Source: Candidatus Manganitrophus noduliformans
Lineage (GTDB): Bacteria; Nitrospirota; Nitrospiria; SBBL01; Manganitrophaceae
DNA length: 64,000 nt
Assembly: GCF_012184425.1 (NCBI RefSeq)
Contig: NZ_VTOW01000003.1
Span: forward strand, 496,001-560,000
Reading direction: 5' to 3'
Position numbers and translations under genes: made by a program. This document shows, piece by piece, positions 38,414 through 45,892 of the stretch. How positions within the stretch are numbered: position 1 is the stretch's first letter; every line of letters starts with the position of its first letter. The notes below the pieces were generated by a model. It did not search any database and was not told the origin of the DNA. It was given only the letters and a program-made list of their open reading frames with translations.

Positions 38414-39622
38414 CTACTGATCGGCGGAGGGAGCGGATGGTCTGCGGTCCGATTTTCTCCGGTTGAATTCGGTTAAATTGACCGGCAGATGGATGGTCAT
38501 GGTCGTTCCTTTTCCGAGTTCCGATCGGACATCGATGCTGCCGCTGTGTTCTTCAATGATATGATGGCACATCATCAGGCCGAGGCCGGTTCCTTCGTTT
38601 TGTTTCGTCGTAAAGAAAGGGTTGAAGAGCTTTTGAAGGTTTTCTTCGGTGATGCCGACGCCGGTGTCTTCAACCGCCACATGGAAGAACGCGTGATGCT
38701 TTTTATCGAAGTCGGCGGACGTTTTTATCCGGATGTAGCCCTCCTGGGTCGCCTGGATGGCATTCAGAAAGATATTTAAAAAAACCTGTCGGATCTTTTC
38801 CCGGTCGACATAACAGAGGGGAAGATCGGGCTCGAAATCCTGCCGAATCGTGAGCCCTTTCTTTTTCGCTTCATTATCAATGAAGGTAATGGTTTCGTAA
38901 AGAAGATCGTTGATATTCACCCCGTTCAATTTCAACCCCTCTTCCTCGGGGGTTTTCGAATAATGAAGAAGCTGGCTGATGAGCATCTGAATCCGATGGG
39001 TTTCGCCCACCGCGACGGCGTAAAACTTATCCCAAAACTCCTCGTCTTTCATTTCTTCGTCATATTTTTTAGGGATCATCTGTAGAAACGTATTAATGGC
39101 GACCAAGGGGTTGTTGATTTCGTGCGCCATGCCGGCCGCCAGGATTCCGATCGCCGTCAGCCGATTCGCTTGAGCCATCTTTTTGAATGTTTCTATTTTT
39201 TCGGCATGAAGACGGTCCCGCTCCTTCACCAGATAGTAGCGCTCGACCCCCTGCTTCAGAGTCTGTTTTAATTCCTCTTCATTGTAGGGTTTGGTGATGT
39301 ATCGGTGCACTTTTCCCCGGTTGATCGCGTCGATCACCAGTTCTATTTCGGTATAAGCGGTGATCAGCATTCGAATGAGGTTGGGCCTCTTCACCGAAAT
39401 ACGCCGGAGCAATTCGATGCCGGTCATGTCCGGCATGCGTTGATCCGAAACGATCAATGCCAACTCGGGATGCCCTTCGATGAACTCGAGCGCGGCCTCA
39501 CCGCTTCCGGCCGTATGGATTGTAAATTCTTTTTTGAAAAGATTTTTGAAGGTGACGAGGGCCATCTCTTCGTCGTCGACAAAGAGAATCGGATAGTCTT
39601 TATATCGGAGCGCTTCCGGCAT
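38414..39622 (-). CDS. Receiver-first hybrid histidine kinase
   Basis: A 402-residue soluble protein with an N-terminal receiver domain (ILFVDDEEMA, phospho-Asp about 60 in LIVSDQRMPDMTG, Lys in YITKPYNEEEL) followed by a short coiled coil and a histidine kinase: H-box AAGMAHEINNPLVAINTFL, N-box FLNIFLNAIQAT, G boxes VEDTGVGI and EGTGLGLMM. Input is therefore by phosphorylation of its own receiver. It overlaps the end of the large sensor kinase gene by 23 bases, so the two act in one relay. No DNA-binding output is present. Confidence 0.94.
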   Translation of the reverse strand: MPEALRYKDYPILFVDDEEMALVTFKNLFKKEFTIHTAGSGEAALEFIEGHPELALIVSDQRMPDMTGIELLRRISVKRPNLIRMLITAYTEIELVIDAINRGKVHRYITKPYNEEELKQTLKQGVERYYLVKERDRLHAEKIETFKKMAQANRLTAIGILAAGMAHEINNPLVAINTFLQMIPKKYDEEMKDEEFWDKFYAVAVGETHRIQMLISQLLHYSKTPEEEGLKLNGVNINDLLYETITFIDNEAKKKGLTIRQDFEPDLPLCYVDREKIRQVFLNIFLNAIQATQEGYIRIKTSADFDKKHHAFFHVAVEDTGVGITEENLQKLFNPFFTTKQNEGTGLGLMMCHHIIEEHSGSIDVRSELGKGTTMTIHLPVNLTEFNRRKSDRRPSAPSADQ

Positions 39623-42600
39623 AGAGCCCTTTCCCCGCTTTTTCCGTCGGGACGCCGGGTTGCGTCAGCGGAAGAGAAATGACCACCTCCGTTCCCGAAC
39701 CGACTTTGCTCTTCACGTCGATCTTTCCGTGGTGGTTTTCGATAATCTTGTAGGTGATGGTCATCCCCAATCCCGTTCCCTTGCCGACCTCTTTGGTGGT
39801 AAAAAACGGATCGAAGACGCGAGGAATGTCCTTCTCGGAAATGCCGGATCCGGTATCCCGGACGGAGATCCGAACGCGCTCCCCTTCCTGCTCCGTTTTG
39901 ATGAAGATCTCTCCTCGATCGGGAATCGACTGAACCGCGTTCTGGAGGACATTCATGAAAGCCTGGTTGATTTGTCCCGGAATCGCCTCCACCGAGGATA
40001 TTCTTCCATATTCCCGGCGGATCGTAATTCGATGGGCGATCTCGTGTTGAAAGAGTTGAAGGGTGGATTCAAGCCCTTCGTGAAGATCGAAGGGCTTCAG
40101 AACCTCTTCATCCTTTCTGACGAACGTTTTTAAGTTTTTAATAATATTCTCGGTGCGGTCGAGCCCGTTCTTGATCACTTGAACGGAGATATCGATATCC
40201 TCGAACAGCTCGGTCATTTCAACGGGACTCAGCCGATCCGCGGCCTTGATCTGTTCCAGGGAGCGCCGGACGATGGCAAGGCTCCCCTTGGCGAAGCTGA
40301 CCGGGTTGTTGATTTCATGGGCCACCCCCGCCACCAAAAGGCCCAAGGCCGCCATTTTCTCCGATTGGACCAACTGGCTCTGCGTTTCCTTGAGCGCTTG
40401 CAGCGTCTCTTCCAATTGATGATTCCGAACCTGAATCTCACGCTCTAACTTTCTGAGGTTGATCAGGGAGCGAACGCGGGCGCGCAGTTCTTGCGAGTTG
40501 AAGGGCTTCGTGAGATAGTCGTCCGCGCCGTGTTCCAACCCTTCTATCTTTGTCGTAATGCCGGTTTTTGCCGTGAGGAGAATGATCGGAATGTGGCAGG
40601 TGCGCGGCTCTTCTTTGATTTCGCGGCAAAGCTGGTGGCCGTCTTTATACGGCATCATCACATCCGAGATCACCAGGTCGGGGATCTCGGATGTGGCCCG
40701 CTCGACCCCTTCTTGTCCATCCTTGGCGAAGAGAAGTTGGTATTCGTCTTTCAATTGCGATGCGATATAACCGAGCATGTTCGGATTGTCTTCGACCAGG
40801 AGGAGGCGATGCCGGCCGTCTGTAAAGTTTGTCTCTTCCGGAAGAGGGGCCGTTTCCTGTACGATGCCTGCCGTGGCGTAATCCGCCTGGGTTTCGAGAG
40901 TTTTCGTCCAATCCTCTTCCCTTCTCTTTTCGGGAACCGAAACGATCTCGGTCCGCCGGTCCAAGGCCCCCGGGACATCTTCCAACCGGGTATAGATGGG
41001 GATGGTGAATAAAAAAGTCGTTCCCCTCCCCTCTTCGCTTTCGGCCCAAATTTTTCCATGATGAAGTTCGACCAGCTCCCGAGAGAGGGCAAGGCCGATG
41101 CCGGTTCCTTCATATTTTCGGCTGGCGGAGCTGTCCGCTTGGGAGAATCTGCTGAAGAGCTTCGGCATATGTTCTTTCGGAATACCGATTCCGCTGTCGG
41201 AGACTTTTACGAGGACATCATTATCCTGCCGTGAACAGGAAACGGTGATCTCCCCTTTTTCGGTGAACTTGAGCGCATTGAATACGAGATTCAGAATGAC
41301 CTTCTCGATTTTATCGGCGTCAAAGAAGAATTCAGGAATCGTTTCTTCGGACGAAAATCGAAGGTCCAACGATTTTTTCTCCGCCATCGGGCTGACGGAG
41401 AAGACCACCTCGTTGACGTACTTCGCAAAGTCTGCTCGATTGTAATAAAGCTCCATCTTGCCGGCGTCCACCTTCGCCAGATCCAGCAGGTTATTGATCA
41501 ACTTTAATAAGCGCAGGGAGTTGGTTTGCATGATCGTGAGATATTTTTCCTGATCTTTGGTGAGCTTGCCTAAGTTTCGGCTCAACATCATTTCGGTGGG
41601 GGCAAGGATGAGCGTAATCGGCGTCCGCAATTCATGACTGATATTGGCGAAGAACTTTGATTTGATTTGATCGAGCTCTTGAAGTTTCTGGTAGGACTCC
41701 TCAAGCTGGCGCTTGCTCTCCGCCAATTCCCGGGTCCGTTCATCTACTTTCCGTTCCAACTCGCCCGCCCATTGTCGAAGCTCCTCCGACATCTTGCTGA
41801 CGTCGTCATAGAGAAGGGAGTTGCTCAGGGCGATGGACGCTTCGGCGCGGAGGTTTGAAAGAAAATCGAGATCCATGTTGGAAAAGGATTTAAGATTGTC
41901 TTTTTCTCCGATGTTCACGATCCCGATGAGCTTTCCGTCATGGATCAGAGGCAACGCGATCTTTGAACGAAACGGCTTAAAATAGGATTGAGCCCATGAA
42001 CGGATCGATTCATATTTCGGATCAAGCTCGATCTCATCCGCTTCAATGACACGATCTTGTTCTTTCATCCATGAGAGAAACGGGTGATCAGGACTAATCT
42101 GTTTTGCCGCTTGGCTTTCCCCTTTTACAATCTTAAATTGTCCGTCTTTATGATCCCATAAGACGAGGGTGATGTTCGAGATGTAAAGCGCATCTTGAAT
42201 CGTGCTTGCAATTTTACCGATTAAACTATCCAGATCCTTCAACGTCGCAAGCTCTTTGACCATTCCTTGAAGGATTTTTTGCATATCGTATTGTCTTCGT
42301 TGGAACCAATGATCTATTCGTGGTTGAATCAATTTAAAATACGGTATGGTGAGGATGAAAAGCCCGGCGACGAAGATCGATAATTGCAGGTTGGATAATC
42401 TATCGATTTGATTTCTTCCGAAGTAAAAGAGAACGCTGATCGGTATAATAATCAGAGAAGAAGTGACGAGCCACATAATCGTTTTGTGAATGACTGTCGA
42501 AATATCCAAAAGGCGATACTGGATGATGGTATAACTGATCACGCCGAAAAGCGCGCCGATCAGAAGATAACCGAAGGGGTAATATTCGAAACCGTAATTG

Positions 42601-43304
42601 GGAATAAAATCGGTGGCGCCGATGACGGCGATCACGAAGGCCCAAAATACGAATTGGATTCGCTTGGCTTCTATTTGAGATTCGTCGAGTTTTTTCTTAT
42701 ATCCCTGGTAGAGATTTAGCAGCCCGCCCGCATAGGTAATGCTGAAAAAAAACAGAAAAATATTTTGAAGGAAACCTGCTCTGACATAATTGCCCCAATA
42801 ATACGCGTATAGCCCATTCAAAAATCGATTACTTGTCAACATTTCTAATATGAAAATCGCGCTGACGGAGTATACCGCTAAAGATCGCTTTCTCTGCCGT
42901 TCTAATCCCAAGAACTCAACGGTGAAATAATAGAATGTCGTCGGAATTAAAAGCACGCCGAAGTATAGAAATTTTGCCCAATACAACCCATGTTCGTAAT
43001 CAGCGGACAAATAAATCATCGCATAACCTGAAAGCCAAATTGCGATAGATAACCATAACGAAGCGAGTGCAATGTTTGCAGGTGAGTTTGAGTTTTTTTG
43101 GAAAATATAGTATCCAAACATGAAATATAAGATTGAAGTGACGATGGGAGGGATGGAGTAGAAATTGATTTTTTCCGAGCTTTGTATCACGAAAAGCGCA
43201 TACATGAAGAAACTGTATACACATAATACAAACCCGGCCCAAAAAGTACTTTTATTTACATGAAGAAGAATATTATTCAGTGGTGCATTAACTTTGTTCA
43301 TCAT
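39600..43304 (-). CDS. Membrane hybrid sensor with 7TM, GAF, kinase, receiver and second kinase
   Basis: A 1234-residue sensor. Residues 20-325 hold about eight membrane helices of the histidine-kinase N-terminal 7TM type; a GAF domain spans about 350-495; a coiled coil leads to a first kinase (NISHELRTPITLI with His557, SDSGIGIPKEHMPKLFSRFSQ, YEGTGIGLALS), then a receiver (LVISDVMMPYKDG) and a second complete kinase (GVAHEINNPVSFAKGS, DTGSGISEKDIPRVFDPFFTTKE). ATG 43304 or the adjacent ATG 43301 is the likely start; longer starts run into the HMG-CoA reductase gene and lack similarity. No ribosome-binding site is visible, so translation is probably coupled to the upstream gene, which it overlaps by about 17 bases. 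Confidence 0.93.
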   Translation of the reverse strand: MMNKVNAPLNNILLHVNKSTFWAGFVLCVYSFFMYALFVIQSSEKINFYSIPPIVTSILYFMFGYYIFQKNSNSPANIALASLWLSIAIWLSGYAMIYLSADYEHGLYWAKFLYFGVLLIPTTFYYFTVEFLGLERQRKRSLAVYSVSAIFILEMLTSNRFLNGLYAYYWGNYVRAGFLQNIFLFFFSITYAGGLLNLYQGYKKKLDESQIEAKRIQFVFWAFVIAVIGATDFIPNYGFEYYPFGYLLIGALFGVISYTIIQYRLLDISTVIHKTIMWLVTSSLIIIPISVLFYFGRNQIDRLSNLQLSIFVAGLFILTIPYFKLIQPRIDHWFQRRQYDMQKILQGMVKELATLKDLDSLIGKIASTIQDALYISNITLVLWDHKDGQFKIVKGESQAAKQISPDHPFLSWMKEQDRVIEADEIELDPKYESIRSWAQSYFKPFRSKIALPLIHDGKLIGIVNIGEKDNLKSFSNMDLDFLSNLRAEASIALSNSLLYDDVSKMSEELRQWAGELERKVDERTRELAESKRQLEESYQKLQELDQIKSKFFANISHELRTPITLILAPTEMMLSRNLGKLTKDQEKYLTIMQTNSLRLLKLINNLLDLAKVDAGKMELYYNRADFAKYVNEVVFSVSPMAEKKSLDLRFSSEETIPEFFFDADKIEKVILNLVFNALKFTEKGEITVSCSRQDNDVLVKVSDSGIGIPKEHMPKLFSRFSQADSSASRKYEGTGIGLALSRELVELHHGKIWAESEEGRGTTFLFTIPIYTRLEDVPGALDRRTEIVSVPEKRREEDWTKTLETQADYATAGIVQETAPLPEETNFTDGRHRLLLVEDNPNMLGYIASQLKDEYQLLFAKDGQEGVERATSEIPDLVISDVMMPYKDGHQLCREIKEEPRTCHIPIILLTAKTGITTKIEGLEHGADDYLTKPFNSQELRARVRSLINLRKLEREIQVRNHQLEETLQALKETQSQLVQSEKMAALGLLVAGVAHEINNPVSFAKGSLAIVRRSLEQIKAADRLSPVEMTELFEDIDISVQVIKNGLDRTENIIKNLKTFVRKDEEVLKPFDLHEGLESTLQLFQHEIAHRITIRREYGRISSVEAIPGQINQAFMNVLQNAVQSIPDRGEIFIKTEQEGERVRISVRDTGSGISEKDIPRVFDPFFTTKEVGKGTGLGMTITYKIIENHHGKIDVKSKVGSGTEVVISLPLTQPGVPTEKAGKGLYAGSAPI

Positions 43305-45018
43305 GACCGTTTGAATGAAGAAGGGCCAGCGATCGATCCACTTGCGGACCGGTTTTTCTTCCATACTTCTTATGACCTTCCACGAAAGTGCCGTTTGCGA
43401 TCCTTGCGCAAATGGCAATCTCTCCTCCCAAGGTTGTCGCCGCAATAATTTCAGCAAACTTCTTTGCGTGTCCGTGACCGAAGCACCCCATCAATTCAAG
43501 GCATTCCCTTTGTGTTCCCAAGCCGACCCCCCCTCCGACCGTGCCGATGACGAGACAAGGCAGCTTGATGCTTGCGTAAAGATCGCCTTTTTCAGTGATC
43601 TCATAGTTGATCACGCTTGCATGCGATTCTACGACACTCGCGACATCTTGGCCGCAAGCCAGAAAGATCGCCGCCAACCCGTTTGCGACGTGGCCGTTCA
43701 TCCCGATCATGGCGGCATGCGTCGTACTCAAAAGGACGAGCCGGAAGTAATCGACCATCGTTTCCGGCCATACATTAAACGTTCTTTTGACGAGCTTTCT
43801 CGGAATGACGCACTCCGCGATGAGCGATTTTCCGTACCCGCTGATAAAGTTATGGGCGGTCACTTTTTTGATCGAGGAATAATTGGATTGAATGAAGAAT
43901 TTAGCGGGTTTTACGATAGAGCTTATGAATTTACAAGCGGCATCCGTGGCAAACGTAACCATATTGACGCCCGATGCGTCCGCGGTAGAATAATAAAATT
44001 TGACTGTTACATTCCGGTCAAAGATAATCGGCTCGATACGGATGAGTTTTCCATGTCGAGTGGTTCCATCCGCGTGCGTTTTAATGCGTTCAAAATTAGC
44101 AAGAAGCCATTTTTTAAAATTGAGCGCTTCGGAGATGTTTTTGAAGGTAAATATAGAGGAGATATGGAGTTCATCTTTCAGTACGGCTGTGTTGACCCCT
44201 CCTGCTAAAGACAGAATTTGCATGCCCTGAGTATAGGTGTAAACCAATGCGCCTTCCGTCGTGGCCATCGGAACGTAGAAGTTTCCTTTCGCGAATTTGC
44301 CATTTATTTTCAGCGGCCCGGCAATACCGATCGGAATTTGAGACACTCCAATAAAGTTTTCGATGTTGCCTTTCATATTTTCCGGGCAGTCGCTGAAAAC
44401 GCTCACGTTTTCCAATTTGACTCCGGTTTTAAGTTCCAACCATTTACGTCTTGCCGCTGCCGTATCATTCGTGTAATTTGCATCTTTTCGGTTGGGGATG
44501 AGATCCAAAGTGGTAATGTCCGATCTTTTTCCGGTGTGGAATAGATCGGTATTTTCCGACTCAATGAGGTCTGTAATTCTTCGAATGATCTTCCGTTTTT
44601 CATCATTTTTAAATGGACGAGAGAGTCCATCTGAATTTCTTTTTCTCCCCTCCTCCTTTTGCCTCCGATCCGGTATCGCTGCATTTGAAGAACCTTTTAC
44701 AAACTCATCCCAACTGTTCAAATCGCCATTCTCTGATTGATAGAACTCTAAACCATAAGCGTGTTTCTGATCGTTCCGCCATTTAATCCGTATTCGGGCT
44801 TTTATCGGATTGAAGGGGTTGGGAAGACTAATTTCGATAACGCCCTTCTCAGTTTGGGGGAGGGCTTTTTCGGTAGAAATTGAAAGTCCTGTCAAACCGA
44901 TATCAAGCGCTTCACCTTTAATCCTTTTCTCTTTCTTCATCTCTCGATCTCGAAAAATGATTGAGATCGGTACAATCTCTTTTGCGCGAAAATAGGAGCG
45001 GCGATCCGGGTGTTTCAT
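43288..45018 (-). CDS. PilZ domain fused to HMG-CoA reductase
   Basis: A 576-residue fusion. Residues 5-95 form a PilZ domain with RSYFR (Arg7 to Arg11) and DIGLTG (39-44), a variant of the c-di-GMP-binding RxxxR and [D/N]xSxxG pattern. Residues about 180-555 are a class I-like HMG-CoA reductase: ENFIGVSQIPIGIAGPL, PMATTEGALV with catalytic Glu255, DASGVNM, SIKK with Lys384, LACGQD with Asp458, GTVGGGVGL, and His549 in FVEGHKK, so the catalytic residues are all kept. HMG-CoA reductase makes mevalonate from HMG-CoA with NAD(P)H. ATG 45018 has GAGG eight bases upstream; ATG 45045 is an alternative. The sensor kinase gene follows with overlap. No other mevalonate-pathway gene is in the window. 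Confidence 0.88.
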   Translation of the reverse strand: MKHPDRRSYFRAKEIVPISIIFRDREMKKEKRIKGEALDIGLTGLSISTEKALPQTEKGVIEISLPNPFNPIKARIRIKWRNDQKHAYGLEFYQSENGDLNSWDEFVKGSSNAAIPDRRQKEEGRKRNSDGLSRPFKNDEKRKIIRRITDLIESENTDLFHTGKRSDITTLDLIPNRKDANYTNDTAAARRKWLELKTGVKLENVSVFSDCPENMKGNIENFIGVSQIPIGIAGPLKINGKFAKGNFYVPMATTEGALVYTYTQGMQILSLAGGVNTAVLKDELHISSIFTFKNISEALNFKKWLLANFERIKTHADGTTRHGKLIRIEPIIFDRNVTVKFYYSTADASGVNMVTFATDAACKFISSIVKPAKFFIQSNYSSIKKVTAHNFISGYGKSLIAECVIPRKLVKRTFNVWPETMVDYFRLVLLSTTHAAMIGMNGHVANGLAAIFLACGQDVASVVESHASVINYEITEKGDLYASIKLPCLVIGTVGGGVGLGTQRECLELMGCFGHGHAKKFAEIIAATTLGGEIAICARIANGTFVEGHKKYGRKTGPQVDRSLALLHSNGHDEQS

Positions 45019-45346
45019 AAAGCTGACCTCATACTTCAATTCCATTTATTGCTTCATCACAAAAAATGGGAATGTTTCATCCCATCGGTTTGCAAAAGGG
45101 CCGTCGTGCACAAGTAGAATATTTTTTATCTGAATGAAATCGGTTTTATCTGTTTCATCTTCATAGAAGAGAAATGAATAAAACATGGAGTGGACAAGTC
45201 CTGAGACATTCAGGAGAAGGAAACAAGGTAGGAAAGGACTACCTACGTGGGTCTGATTCGTTGCCCTTGTTCTTGCTTTGGCAGTCAACCTTAAAGCTCC
45301 AGACAAGGTCGCAAAAACAATCAGATACCGGAGAAAACTATACAAT
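45019..45346 (-). other. Long structured 5' leader of the PilZ-HMG-CoA reductase gene
   Basis: From the predicted start of transcription near 45346 to the ATG at 45018 is about 330 bases of A/T-rich sequence. Two compact hairpins are visible: TCCTGA/TCAGGA (45199-45215) and AGGTAG/CTACCT (45226-45244). A 99-codon open frame (45345-45046, TTG start) runs through it and stops next to the gene, but its product does not look like a protein family I know. No named riboswitch motif was matched. Confidence 0.45.
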
Positions 45347-45352
45347 ATGTTG

Positions 45353-45380
45353 AATATACATTAAAAAAGTCCATTGTCAA
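45353..45380 (-). promoter_or_regulatory. Promoter of the PilZ-HMG-CoA reductase operon
   Basis: On the minus strand TTGACA (45380-45375), a 16-base spacer and TATATT (45358-45353) resemble a housekeeping promoter in A/T-rich DNA. It would drive the reductase and both sensor-kinase genes. Confidence 0.6.
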
Positions 45381-45517
45381 ATTAAAAAATCATTAAATTT
45401 TTTCTTAGAACTTCAAGAAATACGACAATTTCGGCGATTTTTTCTGGATGTAAAAACAGAAAAACGATTGAGTATTAGTCGGGATGAAAGATGAGGGATG
45501 AAGCGATTTGAGAAGCC

Positions 45518-45593
45518 TGGTGAGCCGCCTGGGATTCGAACCCAGGACACCCGCCTTAAAAGGGCGGTGCTCTACCAACTGAGCTAGCGGCTC
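45518..45593 (-). tRNA. tRNA-Lys (TTT)
   Basis: A 76-base tRNA with encoded CCA. The acceptor GAGCCGC pairs with GCGGCTC, the D-arm is GCTCAGTTGGTAGAGC, the anticodon loop CTTTTAA holds TTT between CCGCC and GGCGG, and the T-arm CTGGGTTCGAATCCCAG is perfect. Confidence 0.97.
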
Positions 45594-45786
45594 GCTTGAT
45601 GACGATGGGAAGAACAAGGTGATCTCTTCAGTTTTGAAGAAATCGGAAAAGTGAAAGGTCTTTTTTAACATTTCTCGGAACGGGTGTCAACTTCTATCAT
45701 AAACACGCATTGCGAGCGCATCTTCGCTCCTCTGGGACGGGGTTAGCGAGCAAACTATCTAAAGAAGTCTTTCTTCGTTTCGGGTC

Positions 45787-45821
45787 GAAGAATCCCCGCC
45801 CCCTCGGGGCGGGGATTCTTC
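45787..45821. repeat. Perfect 16-base inverted repeat
   Basis: GAAGAATCCCCGCCCC (45787-45802) and GGGGCGGGGATTCTTC (45806-45821) are exact complements with a 3-base loop. No T-run follows on either strand, so a classical terminator is unlikely; it lies between tRNA-Lys and the divergent spermidine-synthase-like gene. Confidence 0.7.
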
Positions 45822-45892
45822 AAAGTCGGGTTTGAATTTTCCGGAAAGATCGACTATGATAAGGGGTTCGATTTTTTGGAGCCCCGGTCAAC

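Noticed and set aside
45046-45345. 99-codon TTG frame ending next to the PilZ-reductase gene
   Set aside because: No family resemblance, TTG start at the transcription start, and A/T-rich leader character; kept only as part of the leader description.
45019-45346. c-di-GMP-I riboswitch in the reductase leader
   Set aside because: Fragments such as GCAAACC and GTAGGTAG occur but not in the order or spacing of the GEMM consensus.
42300-45600. Complete integrated element at tRNA-Lys
   Set aside because: No integrase, excisionase or repeated tRNA 3' end was found; only composition supports it.
45405-45671. Minus-strand frame covering tRNA-Lys
   Set aside because: It includes the whole tRNA gene and reads its sequence as protein; the peptide is not protein-like.
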